In this document: one piece after another, positions 25,395-34,290 of the stretch
Numbering within the stretch: position 1 is the stretch's first letter
Layout: each line of letters begins with the position of its first letter
Assembly: GCF_014635565.1 (NCBI RefSeq)
Contig: NZ_BMDB01000002.1
Location: forward strand, 229,787-293,786
From: Phocicoccus schoeneichii
GTDB taxonomy: Bacteria > Bacillota > Bacilli > Staphylococcales > Salinicoccaceae
DNA: 64,000 bases
Direction: 5' to 3'
The notes under the pieces: model-generated
The model's input: the letters and a program-made list of their open reading frames with translations, nothing else
Databases searched by the model: none
Told to the model about the DNA's origin: nothing
Position numbers and translations under genes: made by a program

Positions 25395-26888
25395 ATGGGA
25401 GTAGATTGGGGAAGTTTTGCAGAAGGTTTTTCTACAGCGATTCAGTTTGAAAACTTAATATTTATTGTAATCGGTGGATTGCTTGGAACAATCGTGGGAA
25501 TGTTACCAGGACTTGGGCCAGCTACAGCAGTTGCAGTGTTAATACCTGTGACCTTCGGTATGGAGCCAACAAGCGCACTGATTTTACTTGGAGCAATTTA
25601 CTACGGTGCAATGTATGGGGGTTCAAGAAGCTCAATACTTATCAATACACCAGGGGATGGTTCTGCGATAGCCGCTACTTTTGATGGTTATCCGATGACC
25701 AGAAAAGGGCAAGCCGGACAAGCATTGACTCTAGCAACATTAGCATCACTTGTTGGTGGTTTTATCGCTATGATTGGGTTTGTATTTTTAGCTCAGCCAC
25801 TCGCACAGTTCGCATTAAAATTTGGACCAGCTGAATATTTCTTCCTACTGTTATTCACACTATCAGCAGTAGTTTCATTATCTAAAGGAAACATGTTAAA
25901 AGGATTTATTTCAATGTTCCTGGGACTATTGATTACTACAATTGGAATTGATTCTCAATCAGGTGTTTATCGTTTTACATTTGGTGTACCTCACTTAAGT
26001 GAAGGTGTCGACTTCCTAGTTGTAATTATCGGTATTTATGCAGTGGGAGAAGTTCTATATAATATTCTTTTACTAAAAGACGACTCATATAGAATTAAAG
26101 AAGATGTAGGAAATAAATGGATTACAAAAGAACAGTTTAAGCGTTCATTTTGGCCAGCACTGCGTCAGTCGCCTGTAGGATTCTTAATTGGTATTTTACC
26201 AGGTGCTGGTGGATCAATAGCATCGATGATCAGTTACTCAACTGAGCAACAATTATCAAAGAAAAGTGATGAATTTGGTAAAGGGGCACCAGAAGGACTT
26301 GCAGCACCAGAATCATCAAATAACGCAGCAGCAGTTGGTGCATTTATTCCACTATTAACGATGGGTATTCCTGGTTCAGGAACAACAGCAGTAATCCTAG
26401 GGGCATTAATTATGCTCGGTTTACAACCAGGTCCAATGTTATTCCAGAACCAACCAGAAGTTGTCTGGACATTTGTTAACAGCCTATTTATCGGTAATAT
26501 TGCACTTGTTATCATGAACATATTATTAATTGGATTTTTAATTAAAATTTTAAAAACACCTGCTAACATTCTGTACCCAATCATTTTACTCTTAGCATTT
26601 ATTGGGACGTATACGCTCGGGTATAGCACAATTGACTTCTTTATTCTCATGATTTTTGGTGTTATCGGATTATTTATGAAGATTTTAAATATCCCATCAG
26701 CACCATTAATCCTCGCAGTAATTATCGGAAATCAGTTGGAACAAAACTTTAGAATGGCAAGTGTGAGCTACGACAGTGTATTCGGTATGATGACAGCATC
26801 ACCAATCGCAATTTTCTTTGTGATAATTACAGTATTATCTGTATTCCTACCGATGCTTTTAAACCGCTTAGCTCGTATAAAAAGATAA
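25395..26888 (+). CDS. tctA: TctA-family large membrane subunit of the tricarboxylate transporter
   Basis: A 497-residue polytopic membrane protein with about 11-12 hydrophobic segments. Family signatures include LLGTIVGMLPGLGPATAVAV near the N-terminus, YYGAMYGGSRSSILINTPGD, and the second-half counterpart GFLIGILPGAGGSIASMISY with PEGLAAPESSNNAAA. It is the cation-coupled translocation subunit of the TTT system. It follows tctB by 12 bases with AAAGGAGG in the spacer. Confidence 0.95.
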   Translation: MGVDWGSFAEGFSTAIQFENLIFIVIGGLLGTIVGMLPGLGPATAVAVLIPVTFGMEPTSALILLGAIYYGAMYGGSRSSILINTPGDGSAIAATFDGYPMTRKGQAGQALTLATLASLVGGFIAMIGFVFLAQPLAQFALKFGPAEYFFLLLFTLSAVVSLSKGNMLKGFISMFLGLLITTIGIDSQSGVYRFTFGVPHLSEGVDFLVVIIGIYAVGEVLYNILLLKDDSYRIKEDVGNKWITKEQFKRSFWPALRQSPVGFLIGILPGAGGSIASMISYSTEQQLSKKSDEFGKGAPEGLAAPESSNNAAAVGAFIPLLTMGIPGSGTTAVILGALIMLGLQPGPMLFQNQPEVVWTFVNSLFIGNIALVIMNILLIGFLIKILKTPANILYPIILLLAFIGTYTLGYSTIDFFILMIFGVIGLFMKILNIPSAPLILAVIIGNQLEQNFRMASVSYDSVFGMMTASPIAIFFVIITVLSVFLPMLLNRLARIKR

Positions 26889-26904
26889 TAAAGGGTGAAT
26901 CGTA

Positions 26905-27810
26905 ATGGCATGGTTTTTAGAAGAGACTAAGTCTCAAAAAGATCTTGCGGACATGTTTCTAAGCGCGTTAGAAATTAAGACGGCACACCAAATTGTAGGA
27001 GCTCATGATGGCATGAGCTCTTTATTAGCTAAAGAGGCAGGTTTTACACACCTTTACCTCTCAGGTGGCGCATTGTCGGCAAGTCTAGGTATACCAGATA
27101 TCGGAATATTGACGCTTCAAGATGTTGTTTTGAAAGCTAGAGAGTTGATACGTGCATCTAATCTACCTCTTTTAGTAGATATAGATAATGGATTTGGTGA
27201 ACCGTTGAATGTAGCACGTGCATGTTTCGAGCTTGTAGAGGCACGTGTAGCAGCTGTTCAAATTGAAGATCAGCTTATCCCTAAGAAATGTGGCCATTTA
27301 AATGGGAAGCGTATCATTTCAAAAGAAGACATGATGAAGAAAATTAAAATGATTAAGCAAGTGACGCCAAGCCTTGTCGTTGTTGCGCGTTCAGATGCAC
27401 ATTCTATAGAAGGTATAGATGATATGATTGATAGACTTAACGCATATGTTGAAGCGGGTGCAGATATCGTATTTCCAGAGGCGATGAAAACAATTGAAGA
27501 CTTTGAATATGTTCGAAAGCGTGTGAATGCACCAATTCTAGCAAACATGACAGAGTTTGGTAAAACAGACTACATTCATGTTGATGATTTTAACAAAATT
27601 GGTATTAATTATGTACTTTATCCGGTTACATCCCTACGTGCAGCTTCTTTTAACACAAAGAAAGTGTATGAATATGTACGAGACAATGGTTCGCAACAGG
27701 GATTCTTAGATGAACTTCAAACACGTAAAGATTTGTATGATGTTTTACAACTTGATGCTTTTGAAGCGATGGACTCAAAAATTGATAAGACAATATTACC
27801 GACAGAATGA
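26905..27810 (+). CDS. Isocitrate lyase/PEP mutase superfamily enzyme (2-methylisocitrate lyase-like)
   Basis: A 301-residue cytosolic enzyme. The superfamily loop with the catalytic Cys is present as QLIPKKCGHLNGKRIIS (about residues 120-137), the metal-site segment as LVDIDNGFGEP, and VVARSDAHSIEG for a further active-site region. Methylisocitrate lyases split (2-methyl)isocitrate into succinate and pyruvate. As last gene of the tct operon it may process a C6-C7 tricarboxylate brought in by the carrier, or a derivative made by the TcuA-like enzyme. Oxaloacetate decarboxylase or another lyase of the same fold is possible. Confidence 0.83.
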   Translation: MAWFLEETKSQKDLADMFLSALEIKTAHQIVGAHDGMSSLLAKEAGFTHLYLSGGALSASLGIPDIGILTLQDVVLKARELIRASNLPLLVDIDNGFGEPLNVARACFELVEARVAAVQIEDQLIPKKCGHLNGKRIISKEDMMKKIKMIKQVTPSLVVVARSDAHSIEGIDDMIDRLNAYVEAGADIVFPEAMKTIEDFEYVRKRVNAPILANMTEFGKTDYIHVDDFNKIGINYVLYPVTSLRAASFNTKKVYEYVRDNGSQQGFLDELQTRKDLYDVLQLDAFEAMDSKIDKTILPTE

Positions 27811-27815
27811 ACAAA

Positions 27816-27847
27816 AAACAGGAAGTTTATAAATAAACTTCCTGTTT
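27816..27847. terminator. Terminator at the end of the tct operon (bidirectional)
   Basis: A 14-bp perfect stem, AAACAGGAAGTTTA (27816-27829) with TAAACTTCCTGTTT (27834-27847), flanked by A- and T-rich sequence. It also serves the convergent gene that ends at 27850. Confidence 0.88.
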
Positions 27848-27849
27848 GG

Positions 27850-28938
27850 TTATTTTGCGATATATGTGTTTGTTTCAAGTATACTTTCGTATTTATTACG
27901 CGCAGGTGTATCTACGTATGTTATTTTAAATGAACTCAGATCATCTAGTGATTCTATAGTTGGAAGTTCACTAAGATTAATGACTGTACGTACTTCGTTC
28001 ATATTTCTGGGTTGTGCAACATACCACGAAATGGTTAATTCTTCATAATCAAAATGGTAACGTAGTGTATAAAAATCTCCGAGTAAGTCTTCTAAATCCT
28101 GGACGGTATAATCATTATTCTGTAATTCCTCTATACTAAACTTCTTAAGTATATGCTGAAATGTCTCTTCATTTTCTTGAAGCTTGTCTTTATCATATAA
28201 ATCTGTAAAGGATTCGCGGTACCTGCGTTCTATAGTACGCAAGTGATTGGTATTGTACTTTTTATTAAATTTTAGCAATACATATTCCTCTGGGCTATAT
28301 TTAGCTTTACCATCATCATAATAAATCAAATCTTTGTTACTTGGTATTGTCCAACCCATTCTATATACATGTCGTGAAGCCTCTTTGATATCTAGTGTGT
28401 TTTCAAAGTTTTCATCAGTATACTGAGTATTGTCACTCGTTCTATTCGAGTGATTGTTAATAGCGGTCAAAAAGATATCATCTAATTCATTACTGTCATA
28501 GAAATTGTTATAAAAATCCTCAAGATAAAACGCATCAATGATATCGCCCGTGCTGTGAAAATTTAGAGTAGTATTGTCAATTTTATACTGATGAACCGTA
28601 TTACCTTCTTGTAATGAAACGGAGCTAATTGTTTCATCTGGTTCATTGAATAGAGTGATCATATTGTCATATGTAATATCATCTATATCTACACTAATTA
28701 GAATGGACTCACTTCCTTCATTAATATAGTTATCAATTATTTTTAATCGTTCTAATAGGTCATCTTTTCCGGTGACATCAGAGGAATCGAATTTTTTAAT
28801 TGCTTTCTTAAATTCTCTATTAGCAATAGCGTGCTGATTATTATGAAAAAGTTCATAAAAATAGCGTACTGGGCTAAAGAACACAATAATGATAACAATA
28901 AAAGAGATAATACCGAGTACAATCAATGTTTTCTTCAT
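27850..28938 (-). CDS. Membrane-anchored exported protein of unknown function
   Basis: A 362-residue protein. One N-terminal hydrophobic helix (about residues 4-24) without lipobox anchors it, and the remainder is a hydrophilic, Asp/Glu/Tyr-rich extracellular region. I recognise no domain. The start follows GGGAGGG with correct spacing. It is transcribed alone, between terminators, next to the tct operon. Confidence 0.6.
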   Translation of the reverse strand: MKKTLIVLGIISFIVIIIVFFSPVRYFYELFHNNQHAIANREFKKAIKKFDSSDVTGKDDLLERLKIIDNYINEGSESILISVDIDDITYDNMITLFNEPDETISSVSLQEGNTVHQYKIDNTTLNFHSTGDIIDAFYLEDFYNNFYDSNELDDIFLTAINNHSNRTSDNTQYTDENFENTLDIKEASRHVYRMGWTIPSNKDLIYYDDGKAKYSPEEYVLLKFNKKYNTNHLRTIERRYRESFTDLYDKDKLQENEETFQHILKKFSIEELQNNDYTVQDLEDLLGDFYTLRYHFDYEELTISWYVAQPRNMNEVRTVINLSELPTIESLDDLSSFKITYVDTPARNKYESILETNTYIAK

Positions 28939-29046
28939 TACACTTACCCTCCCCGAAAATATTGTATTAATTTAATTTTAGCATATTAATATTTAAAACT
29001 TTGTTAAATAACTATAATGTAAATAATAGTAAATTATGAGGTGTAA

Positions 29047-29184
29047 CTGAAGCGTTATTTAAAGGTTATATTGGTTATTGTAGCAGTAGTGTTCTTAGCT
29101 GGTTGTGCGAATTCCATCCGTCAGGTATCTGTGGATGACCCGGTAAAAATGGTACAGGACGAGGAGAGATTCGGATTGTTCTAG
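29047..29184 (+). CDS. 45-residue lipoprotein with apparent CTG start
   Basis: The frame opens directly after an in-frame TAA (29044-29046) and reads LKRYLKVILVIVAVV then FLAGC, a good lipoprotein signal peptide with lipobox LAGC, followed by 25 residues ending in ERFGLF. The only candidate start that keeps the basic N-region is CTG at 29047; GAGGTG at 29038-29043 is present but close. The stop overlaps the GTG of the next gene (TAGTG). Either a rare CTG start is used or a start codon was recently lost. Confidence 0.55.
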   Translation: MKRYLKVILVIVAVVFLAGCANSIRQVSVDDPVKMVQDEERFGLF

Positions 29185-29366
29185 TGGTCATTGGTATTTT
29201 AACATTCATACGACCAGACATTATTTGGTTCTTTGAAGGTGGATATAAATATAAAGGTGCAGAACAATCACGTATGTATTCAGGGGTTAATATAACCAGA
29301 GGAATTATCGCTATTGGTCTTTCTCTTGTAGTTTTGTATTTCATATACAGAGCTTTAATTTTATAA
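29184..29366 (+). CDS. DUF6199-like small membrane protein
   Basis: A 60-residue protein with two hydrophobic segments around the motif RPDIIWFFEGGYKYKGAEQS, which resembles the small DUF6199 membrane proteins of Firmicutes. The GTG start overlaps the stop of the small lipoprotein gene, suggesting translational coupling; the true start might lie a few codons further upstream at a non-standard codon (GAGGAGAG at 29161-29168). Function unknown. Confidence 0.6.
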   Translation: MVIGILTFIRPDIIWFFEGGYKYKGAEQSRMYSGVNITRGIIAIGLSLVVLYFIYRALIL

Positions 29367-29370
29367 ACGC

Positions 29371-29400
29371 AAAAAAACAGGGTAGATACCCTGTTTTTTA
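29371..29400. terminator. Bidirectional terminator
   Basis: AAAAAACAGGGTA (29372-29384) pairs with TACCCTGTTTTTT (29387-29399). It ends the small lipoprotein/DUF6199 pair and the convergent YfcC-type gene. Confidence 0.9.
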
Positions 29401-29408
29401 TTTCTATA

Positions 29409-30815
29409 TTAAAATGGTCCGTACTCAATGAGTTGTGCGATCACTAAGAAGATTGCGCCAACTACGTACCAAATAATAAGTAATGGCCAAATAAATTTGA
29501 TCCATTCATTGTATTTAATTTTTGCGATTGCAAGTGCTGCCATAAAGTAACCTGATGTTGGATAGAAGATGTTAGAAAAACCGTCTCCCATTAGGAAGGC
29601 CAGGACTGCTGTTTGTCTTGTCATATTTGTAAGGTCAACAAGTCCAATCATAATCGGCATCGTCGCCGCGGCTTGTCCACTTCCTGAAGGGATAAGGAAG
29701 TTAATTAACCCTTGAACGACCATCATTGCAACGGGTACTAATGTATCTGGTAACAGCGTCACAACCGAGCTCAGTGAGTTAATCATTGTGTCTAAAATCT
29801 GACCATCTGCGAGTACAATCGAGATCGCACGTGCTACACCCACAATGAGTGCGCCAAGTAAAATCTGATTCATACCATCATTCATTGACTCTGCAATTTT
29901 TGATGGTTTCAGGCCAGCAATCAGTCCTGAAATCACACCCGTTAAAAGATAAAATCCAGCAAGTTCAATGAAGTACCATCCTTGAGCAAAGATTCCATAG
30001 AACATAAATCCTAGACTCAGCAAGAAGAAAATACCTGCAATTAAAACACGTTTATTTGTTTTGGATGACATGAGTGCTTCATCTTTTAAGAATGATTCAT
30101 TCTCATCTGGATTCGAAATCAGCGATCCGTTCGGATATTTATTCATACGTTTTGTATAGAAAATAACGAATAGGATACCAATTAAAAGCATAACGACGAG
30201 AATTAACGCGCGATATCCCATCCCTGAGAACAGCGGAAGTTCTGCAATCGTTTGTGCGGTACCTAAGTTAGCTGCAGGTGTGAGTCCGACAGTAAACCCA
30301 ACGACTGTTGAGATTAAAATGGTTGCAGTCGCCGTTAAGCGGTCATACCCAAGCTTTAAGAATAGTGGAATGAATGCAGGTAAGAAAATGAGTGATGCTT
30401 CAATCATACCTGTCAGTGAAACCACCAGTGCGAGTGAAAATGCAATTACTGGTATAATAAGAACTTTCTTTTGTCCGAATGCTTTCATTAATCCATCAAT
30501 CGCAAGATTAATAATTCCTGCTCTTTCTAATACCTTAAACATCGCTCCAATAGCGAGGATACCAAAAATGATTATAACCGTTTCTTGAATCCCACGTGGA
30601 ATGGATGTCATAAATTCAAAAAATGTGACTGGGGATGATTCTACAATATGGAACGTATCTGGAATAATTTGTGTCACACCATCTACTTCTTCTCTATCGA
30701 ATGTCCCAGATGGAATGATGTAAGAGAGAAGTGATGCTAGTCCGATGATTACAAAGAGTATCACATAAATGTGTGGCATTTGAAAATCTTTTTTATTTTT
30801 CTTGTTCTTCATCAT
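29409..30815 (-). CDS. YfcC-family (DcuC/ArcD-like) membrane carrier
   Basis: A 468-residue polytopic protein with about 12 membrane segments. The N-terminal LLSYIIPSGTFDREEVDG and the conserved VGFTVGLTPAANLGTAQTIAELP and LINFLIPSGSGQAAATMPIM blocks are typical of the YfcC family of C4-dicarboxylate/amino-acid-type carriers. The substrate is not determinable from sequence. Two successive ATG codons (30815 and 30812) are possible; spacing from AAAGGGG favours the second. An exact 37-bp palindrome lies 38 bases upstream and may be its operator. Confidence 0.87.
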   Translation of the reverse strand: MMKNKKNKKDFQMPHIYVILFVIIGLASLLSYIIPSGTFDREEVDGVTQIIPDTFHIVESSPVTFFEFMTSIPRGIQETVIIIFGILAIGAMFKVLERAGIINLAIDGLMKAFGQKKVLIIPVIAFSLALVVSLTGMIEASLIFLPAFIPLFLKLGYDRLTATATILISTVVGFTVGLTPAANLGTAQTIAELPLFSGMGYRALILVVMLLIGILFVIFYTKRMNKYPNGSLISNPDENESFLKDEALMSSKTNKRVLIAGIFFLLSLGFMFYGIFAQGWYFIELAGFYLLTGVISGLIAGLKPSKIAESMNDGMNQILLGALIVGVARAISIVLADGQILDTMINSLSSVVTLLPDTLVPVAMMVVQGLINFLIPSGSGQAAATMPIMIGLVDLTNMTRQTAVLAFLMGDGFSNIFYPTSGYFMAALAIAKIKYNEWIKFIWPLLIIWYVVGAIFLVIAQLIEYGPF

Positions 30816-30852
30816 AAAACCCCTTTCAATGATAGTTCATATTATACAGAAA

Positions 30853-30889
30853 TTTAAATATTCAAACAATCATTGTTTGAATATTTAAA
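30853..30889 (-). promoter_or_regulatory. Perfect 37-bp palindrome upstream of the YfcC-type gene
   Basis: TTTAAATATTCAAACAAT (30853-30870) is the exact inverted repeat of 30872-30889 around a single central base. It lies within the expected promoter region of the minus-strand carrier gene and next to the gltS terminator. The absence of a loop makes a transcription-factor operator more likely than a terminator. Confidence 0.6.
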
Positions 30890-30925
30890 AAACACTCAAT
30901 CCATTCTAAAGAATGAATTGAGTGT
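30886..30925 (-). terminator. Terminator of the GltS-type gene
   Basis: ACACTCAATCCATTC (30892-30906) pairs with GAATGAATTGAGTGT (30911-30925) with one C-A mismatch; on the minus strand it is followed by TTTTTTAAAT. Confidence 0.8.
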
Positions 30926-30932
30926 ACAGTGC

Positions 30933-32303
30933 TTAGTTCATTTTATTTTTAAGTACGTTACGTTCACTGTCTGGGACATTATATACCCAAGTGCCAGTCA
31001 ATTTCGTAAGAACAACCATCGCAATTACGATGAGTACAGATGCAATTCCTGCAATCATCCATTGTCCGCTAATTAAGAGTGCGGGGAAGGTCGACCAAAT
31101 GGCAATCTCAGCAATATTTGTCGCTGGTGTCATCGCAGTATCTTCAATTGTACCTGATTTGTTTTCAGGGTCTACGATACGGAATAGTACGAAACCAATC
31201 GCAAATACTCCAGTGTAGTTACCGAATACGAAAATCGAACGTTCAAACCAATTATCCGTATTGTACGCACGACCGAACGGCCAGATAATAATGGCAACAA
31301 GGAAGATACCAAGTAACACAGAAAGGATAATTGGACCTGCATACGCAATTACAACGTCTAATTTAATTGCTGCAATACCGAAGAATACGAGGTAGTCTGT
31401 TGACGTTCCCGCGATTCGGTTGTTGATGTTTTTATCTACATACGTATATACAGGCGTTTTACGTAAACATAAGAATACAATTAACGCTACAAGGAACGCG
31501 ACTGTGAAGTCTGGAATTCCTGAAAGTAGGTTCTCGCCAACCCAAGAGTTCAACATGTACGCGCCACCCGCGACTGCGAGTACTAAACCTAAGTGGAATG
31601 TTAAAGTATCGAGTGAAATGGGTGAAATCGTTTCGTTACCAAATGACTTACGTAACTTTTGTGGAATAAGTCCTGTCTTCATTTCTGGATCGATATTTTT
31701 GAAATCTTTAAGATATGCTGTTTGCCCTTTTTTAGCAGCGATATTGATGAGTAAAATACCACCGAATACCCCTGTTAAGATACCGATTGTCGCGAATGTC
31801 ATCGCAATATCACGTGCTTCAGTCCAGCCGAGGTCATAAAACGTCTGTCCGACTGCAGCTGCTGTACCGTGTCCACCGTAGAATCCGGAGTGTAAGAGCA
31901 TTGCAAATCCGTCATTTAGTGTTGGGAAAAGTGGCTTTAATACCCATATTGTAAAGAATAATGGCACCATAATCTGAAGACTCCAAGTGAGTACTTTGAA
32001 AATTTGATACCCTAAAATTCGTTTTGTTTGTTCTTTACCGCTACCTTTCGCTATTTCAAAGCCGTTAATACCTACGACTGTGAATACGAGAATAATTAAG
32101 AAACCTGCGTATGTACCGATGTTTTCAGTAAATGGTAGCCATCCAAGGACGTTCGGACCGAAGATTAAGCCTAAGAATCCAGCGAGTACACTAGCTGGTA
32201 TGAAAAACTTTTGGAAAATTTTCAGTTTGGAACGCATGAGTTGTCCAATTAAAATTAAGACTGAAGCAATACCGAAGTCAATGAGTAAATCAGCGACTGT
32301 CAT
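30933..32303 (-). CDS. GltS-type sodium/glutamate symporter family protein
   Basis: A 456-residue membrane protein with about 10-12 hydrophobic segments. LIGQLMRSKLKIFQKFFIPA at the N-terminus and HSGFYGGHGTAAAVGQTF in the first half match the GltS-type sodium:glutamate symporter pattern. Transport of glutamate or a related dicarboxylate with sodium is likely. The start follows GAGGAGG. A cre-like site lies about 36 bases upstream. A terminator ends it before the YfcC-type gene. Confidence 0.82.
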   Translation of the reverse strand: MTVADLLIDFGIASVLILIGQLMRSKLKIFQKFFIPASVLAGFLGLIFGPNVLGWLPFTENIGTYAGFLIILVFTVVGINGFEIAKGSGKEQTKRILGYQIFKVLTWSLQIMVPLFFTIWVLKPLFPTLNDGFAMLLHSGFYGGHGTAAAVGQTFYDLGWTEARDIAMTFATIGILTGVFGGILLINIAAKKGQTAYLKDFKNIDPEMKTGLIPQKLRKSFGNETISPISLDTLTFHLGLVLAVAGGAYMLNSWVGENLLSGIPDFTVAFLVALIVFLCLRKTPVYTYVDKNINNRIAGTSTDYLVFFGIAAIKLDVVIAYAGPIILSVLLGIFLVAIIIWPFGRAYNTDNWFERSIFVFGNYTGVFAIGFVLFRIVDPENKSGTIEDTAMTPATNIAEIAIWSTFPALLISGQWMIAGIASVLIVIAMVVLTKLTGTWVYNVPDSERNVLKNKMN

Positions 32304-32338
32304 AAAAATCCTCCTCTATCTAATAACTTTAAAAATTT

Positions 32339-32352
32339 TGAAAACGCTTATA
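32339..32352 (-). promoter_or_regulatory. Candidate cre site upstream of the GltS-type gene
   Basis: TGAAAACGCTTATA matches the cre consensus TGWAANCGNTNWCA at all fixed positions except one. It lies in the 171-bp divergent region between the carrier and the isochorismatase-family gene, so CcpA could act on either. Confidence 0.5.
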
Positions 32353-32474
32353 TAGCTATTTTTTATAAAAAGCAAACCTTAGTATACCATTTAATTCATT
32401 ATAACTTCTATAGTTTTTTGTGATTAAAAAGAGTATCATGAATAGTAAGTAAATCAATATTAGGAGGGTTTGTT

Positions 32475-33011
32475 TTGAAGGAAGCTTTATTAATTGTTGA
32501 TATGAGTAATGACTTTGTGGCATTAGATGGCGGTTTGACTGTTGGGCAACCAGCGATTGACATTGTGCCATTTGTGCGCGACTTGGCGGACAGGTTTTTA
32601 TCTGACGGAAAAACGGTTGTAATTTCGATGGACGCACACCAAGAAAACGATCCACACTTTGATTTGTGGCCAGTACATAACGTCGTTGGCACAGAAGGGC
32701 AGAAGCCGTATGGCGCCCTCGGTGAATGGTACGATAAAAACAAGGATCACGAAAACGTGCTTTACTCTGAGAAAGAAAACTACAATGCATTCTTCAAAAC
32801 AGGGTTAGCTGAAGAATTGCGTGCACGCGGTGTAGAGACGGTTCATGTTGTTGGTGTTACAACAGACATTTGTGACTTCATGACAGTTGCCGGTGCTGAT
32901 GCAGAAGGGTTTAAAACAGTCGTACATAAAGATGGTGTTGCAACATTCACAGACCTCGGAGACACAATGCTCGAACACATGACGCGCTGTTTCCATACGG
33001 AAATCGTGTAG
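32475..33011 (+). CDS. Isochorismatase-family cysteine hydrolase (nicotinamidase-like)
   Basis: A 178-residue cytosolic hydrolase. The catalytic triad regions are visible: Asp in VDMSNDFVA, Lys in the ENYNAFFKT segment and Cys in VVGVTTDICDFMTVAGA; DAHQEND supplies a metal-site-like His. The size and pattern resemble PncA-type nicotinamidases, which return nicotinamide to NAD synthesis, but other amidase activities are possible. The start is TTG at 32475, well spaced from AGGAGGG at 32462-32468. Confidence 0.85.
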   Translation: MKEALLIVDMSNDFVALDGGLTVGQPAIDIVPFVRDLADRFLSDGKTVVISMDAHQENDPHFDLWPVHNVVGTEGQKPYGALGEWYDKNKDHENVLYSEKENYNAFFKTGLAEELRARGVETVHVVGVTTDICDFMTVAGADAEGFKTVVHKDGVATFTDLGDTMLEHMTRCFHTEIV

Positions 33012-33094
33012 AGGTGAGAATGTGGTGCCTGGAAAATACAGCGCAAGTCAATCGTAAGAGAGCGAGCGAGAGCTCTTTCTAGTGAGTGACGCGA

Positions 33095-33913
33095 ATAGGA
33101 CATGAAATTCTAGAATGTAGGATTACGTGTTCTATTTTTTTGTAGGATGCGACATGTAATTTTTGTTTTAGAGATTACATGTCGTGTTCAGGTCGTGGTT
33201 TTATCGAATGCGAGATACCGCACCTTGATTACGTTGTAATCAAGTCGTGGTTTCGTTGAAAGGGAGATTCCACACCCTGATTACGTTGTGATCAAGTCGT
33301 GGTTTTATCGAATGCGAGATACCGCACCTTGATTACGTTGCAATCAAGTCGTGGTTTCGTTGAATGGGAGATTCCGCACCCTGATTATGTTGTATTCAAG
33401 TCGTGGTTTTATCGAATGCAGGATTCCGCACCCTGATTATGTTGTAATCAAGTCGTGGCTTTATCGAATGCGAGATACCGCACCCTGATTACGTTGTATT
33501 CAAGTCGTGGTTTTATCGAATGGGAGATTTCGCACCCTGATTATGATCTAAACGTCCTGTGGTTTCCTGGAAACTCGAAATAGACGTGATGATTACGATC
33601 TAAACGTCACTTGGTTTGTTGAAAACCCAAATTAGACATGATGATTAAGGGCTAAACGTTATGTGGTTACTTGGAAACTCGAAATAGACGTGATGATTAC
33701 GATCTAAACGTCACTTGGTTTGTTGAAAACCCAAATTAGACATGATGATTAAGGGCTAAACGTTATGTGGTTACTTGGAAACTCGAAATAGACGTGATGA
33801 TTAAGAGCTAAACGTCACTTGGTTTGTTGAAAACCCAAATTAGACATGACGATTAAGGGTTAAACGCCCTGTGGTTTCCTAGAGACGCGTAATAGACATG
33901 ATGATAAAGCCCA
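33095..33913. repeat. Tandem array with 52-bp period, about 14 clear and 2 degenerate units
   Basis: A GTCGTGG landmark recurs at 33192, 33244, 33296, 33348, 33400, 33452 and 33504 (52-bp step); a second family marked by AAACG recurs at 33550, 33602, 33654, 33706, 33758, 33810 and 33862, in the same phase. Adjacent units alternate between two subtypes, giving a 104-bp higher-order period. First-family units contain hairpins such as GATTAC-GTT-GTAATC. Two weaker units (GACATG at 33099 and 33151) precede. No gene is seen in 33012-33971. An 11-bp inverted repeat lies at 33150-33160/33174-33184. Confidence 0.93.
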
Positions 33914-33971
33914 TCCCCCGCGCGGTTCGTTAAAAACGAAGACTTTACATACCAATCGGATAGACACCCCA

Positions 33972-34151
33972 TCACTCACGGTTCCGCCATATATTCCATG
34001 CTAACCATGCAACATAAACTACGGCGACTGCGATTATCGTGATGGTGACTCGCGTGGTATGGATGTGTTTATCTATTAAATAGAATGAGATGAGTGAGGT
34101 CTCGATCATCAGGAATAGAATTAGTGACTGGGCATATTTTTTCAAAAGCAT
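33972..34151 (-). CDS. Small membrane protein, 59 aa
   Basis: Two hydrophobic segments (about residues 8-26 and 35-53) separated by DKHIHTTR, with a charged end WRNRE. The ATG at 34151 is preceded by TGGAGG at good spacing, which supports a real gene. No family is recognised. Confidence 0.6.
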   Translation of the reverse strand: MLLKKYAQSLILFLMIETSLISFYLIDKHIHTTRVTITIIAVAVVYVAWLAWNIWRNRE

Positions 34152-34290
34152 GGGAGCCTCCAAAAATATTTTGTACGATTATCATAACAAATTCGCAAAA
34201 ATTATGCCGAAATTCGAAACTTTTTTAATTTACAAACCCTTGATATGAGTGGGTTTTGTTTACGGATAAAAACTTTTTATACAATTCGGC

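Noticed and set aside
32356..32790. Minus-strand frames opposite the isochorismatase-family gene
   Set aside because: They lack ribosome sites and family features, and overlap a clearly conserved enzyme.
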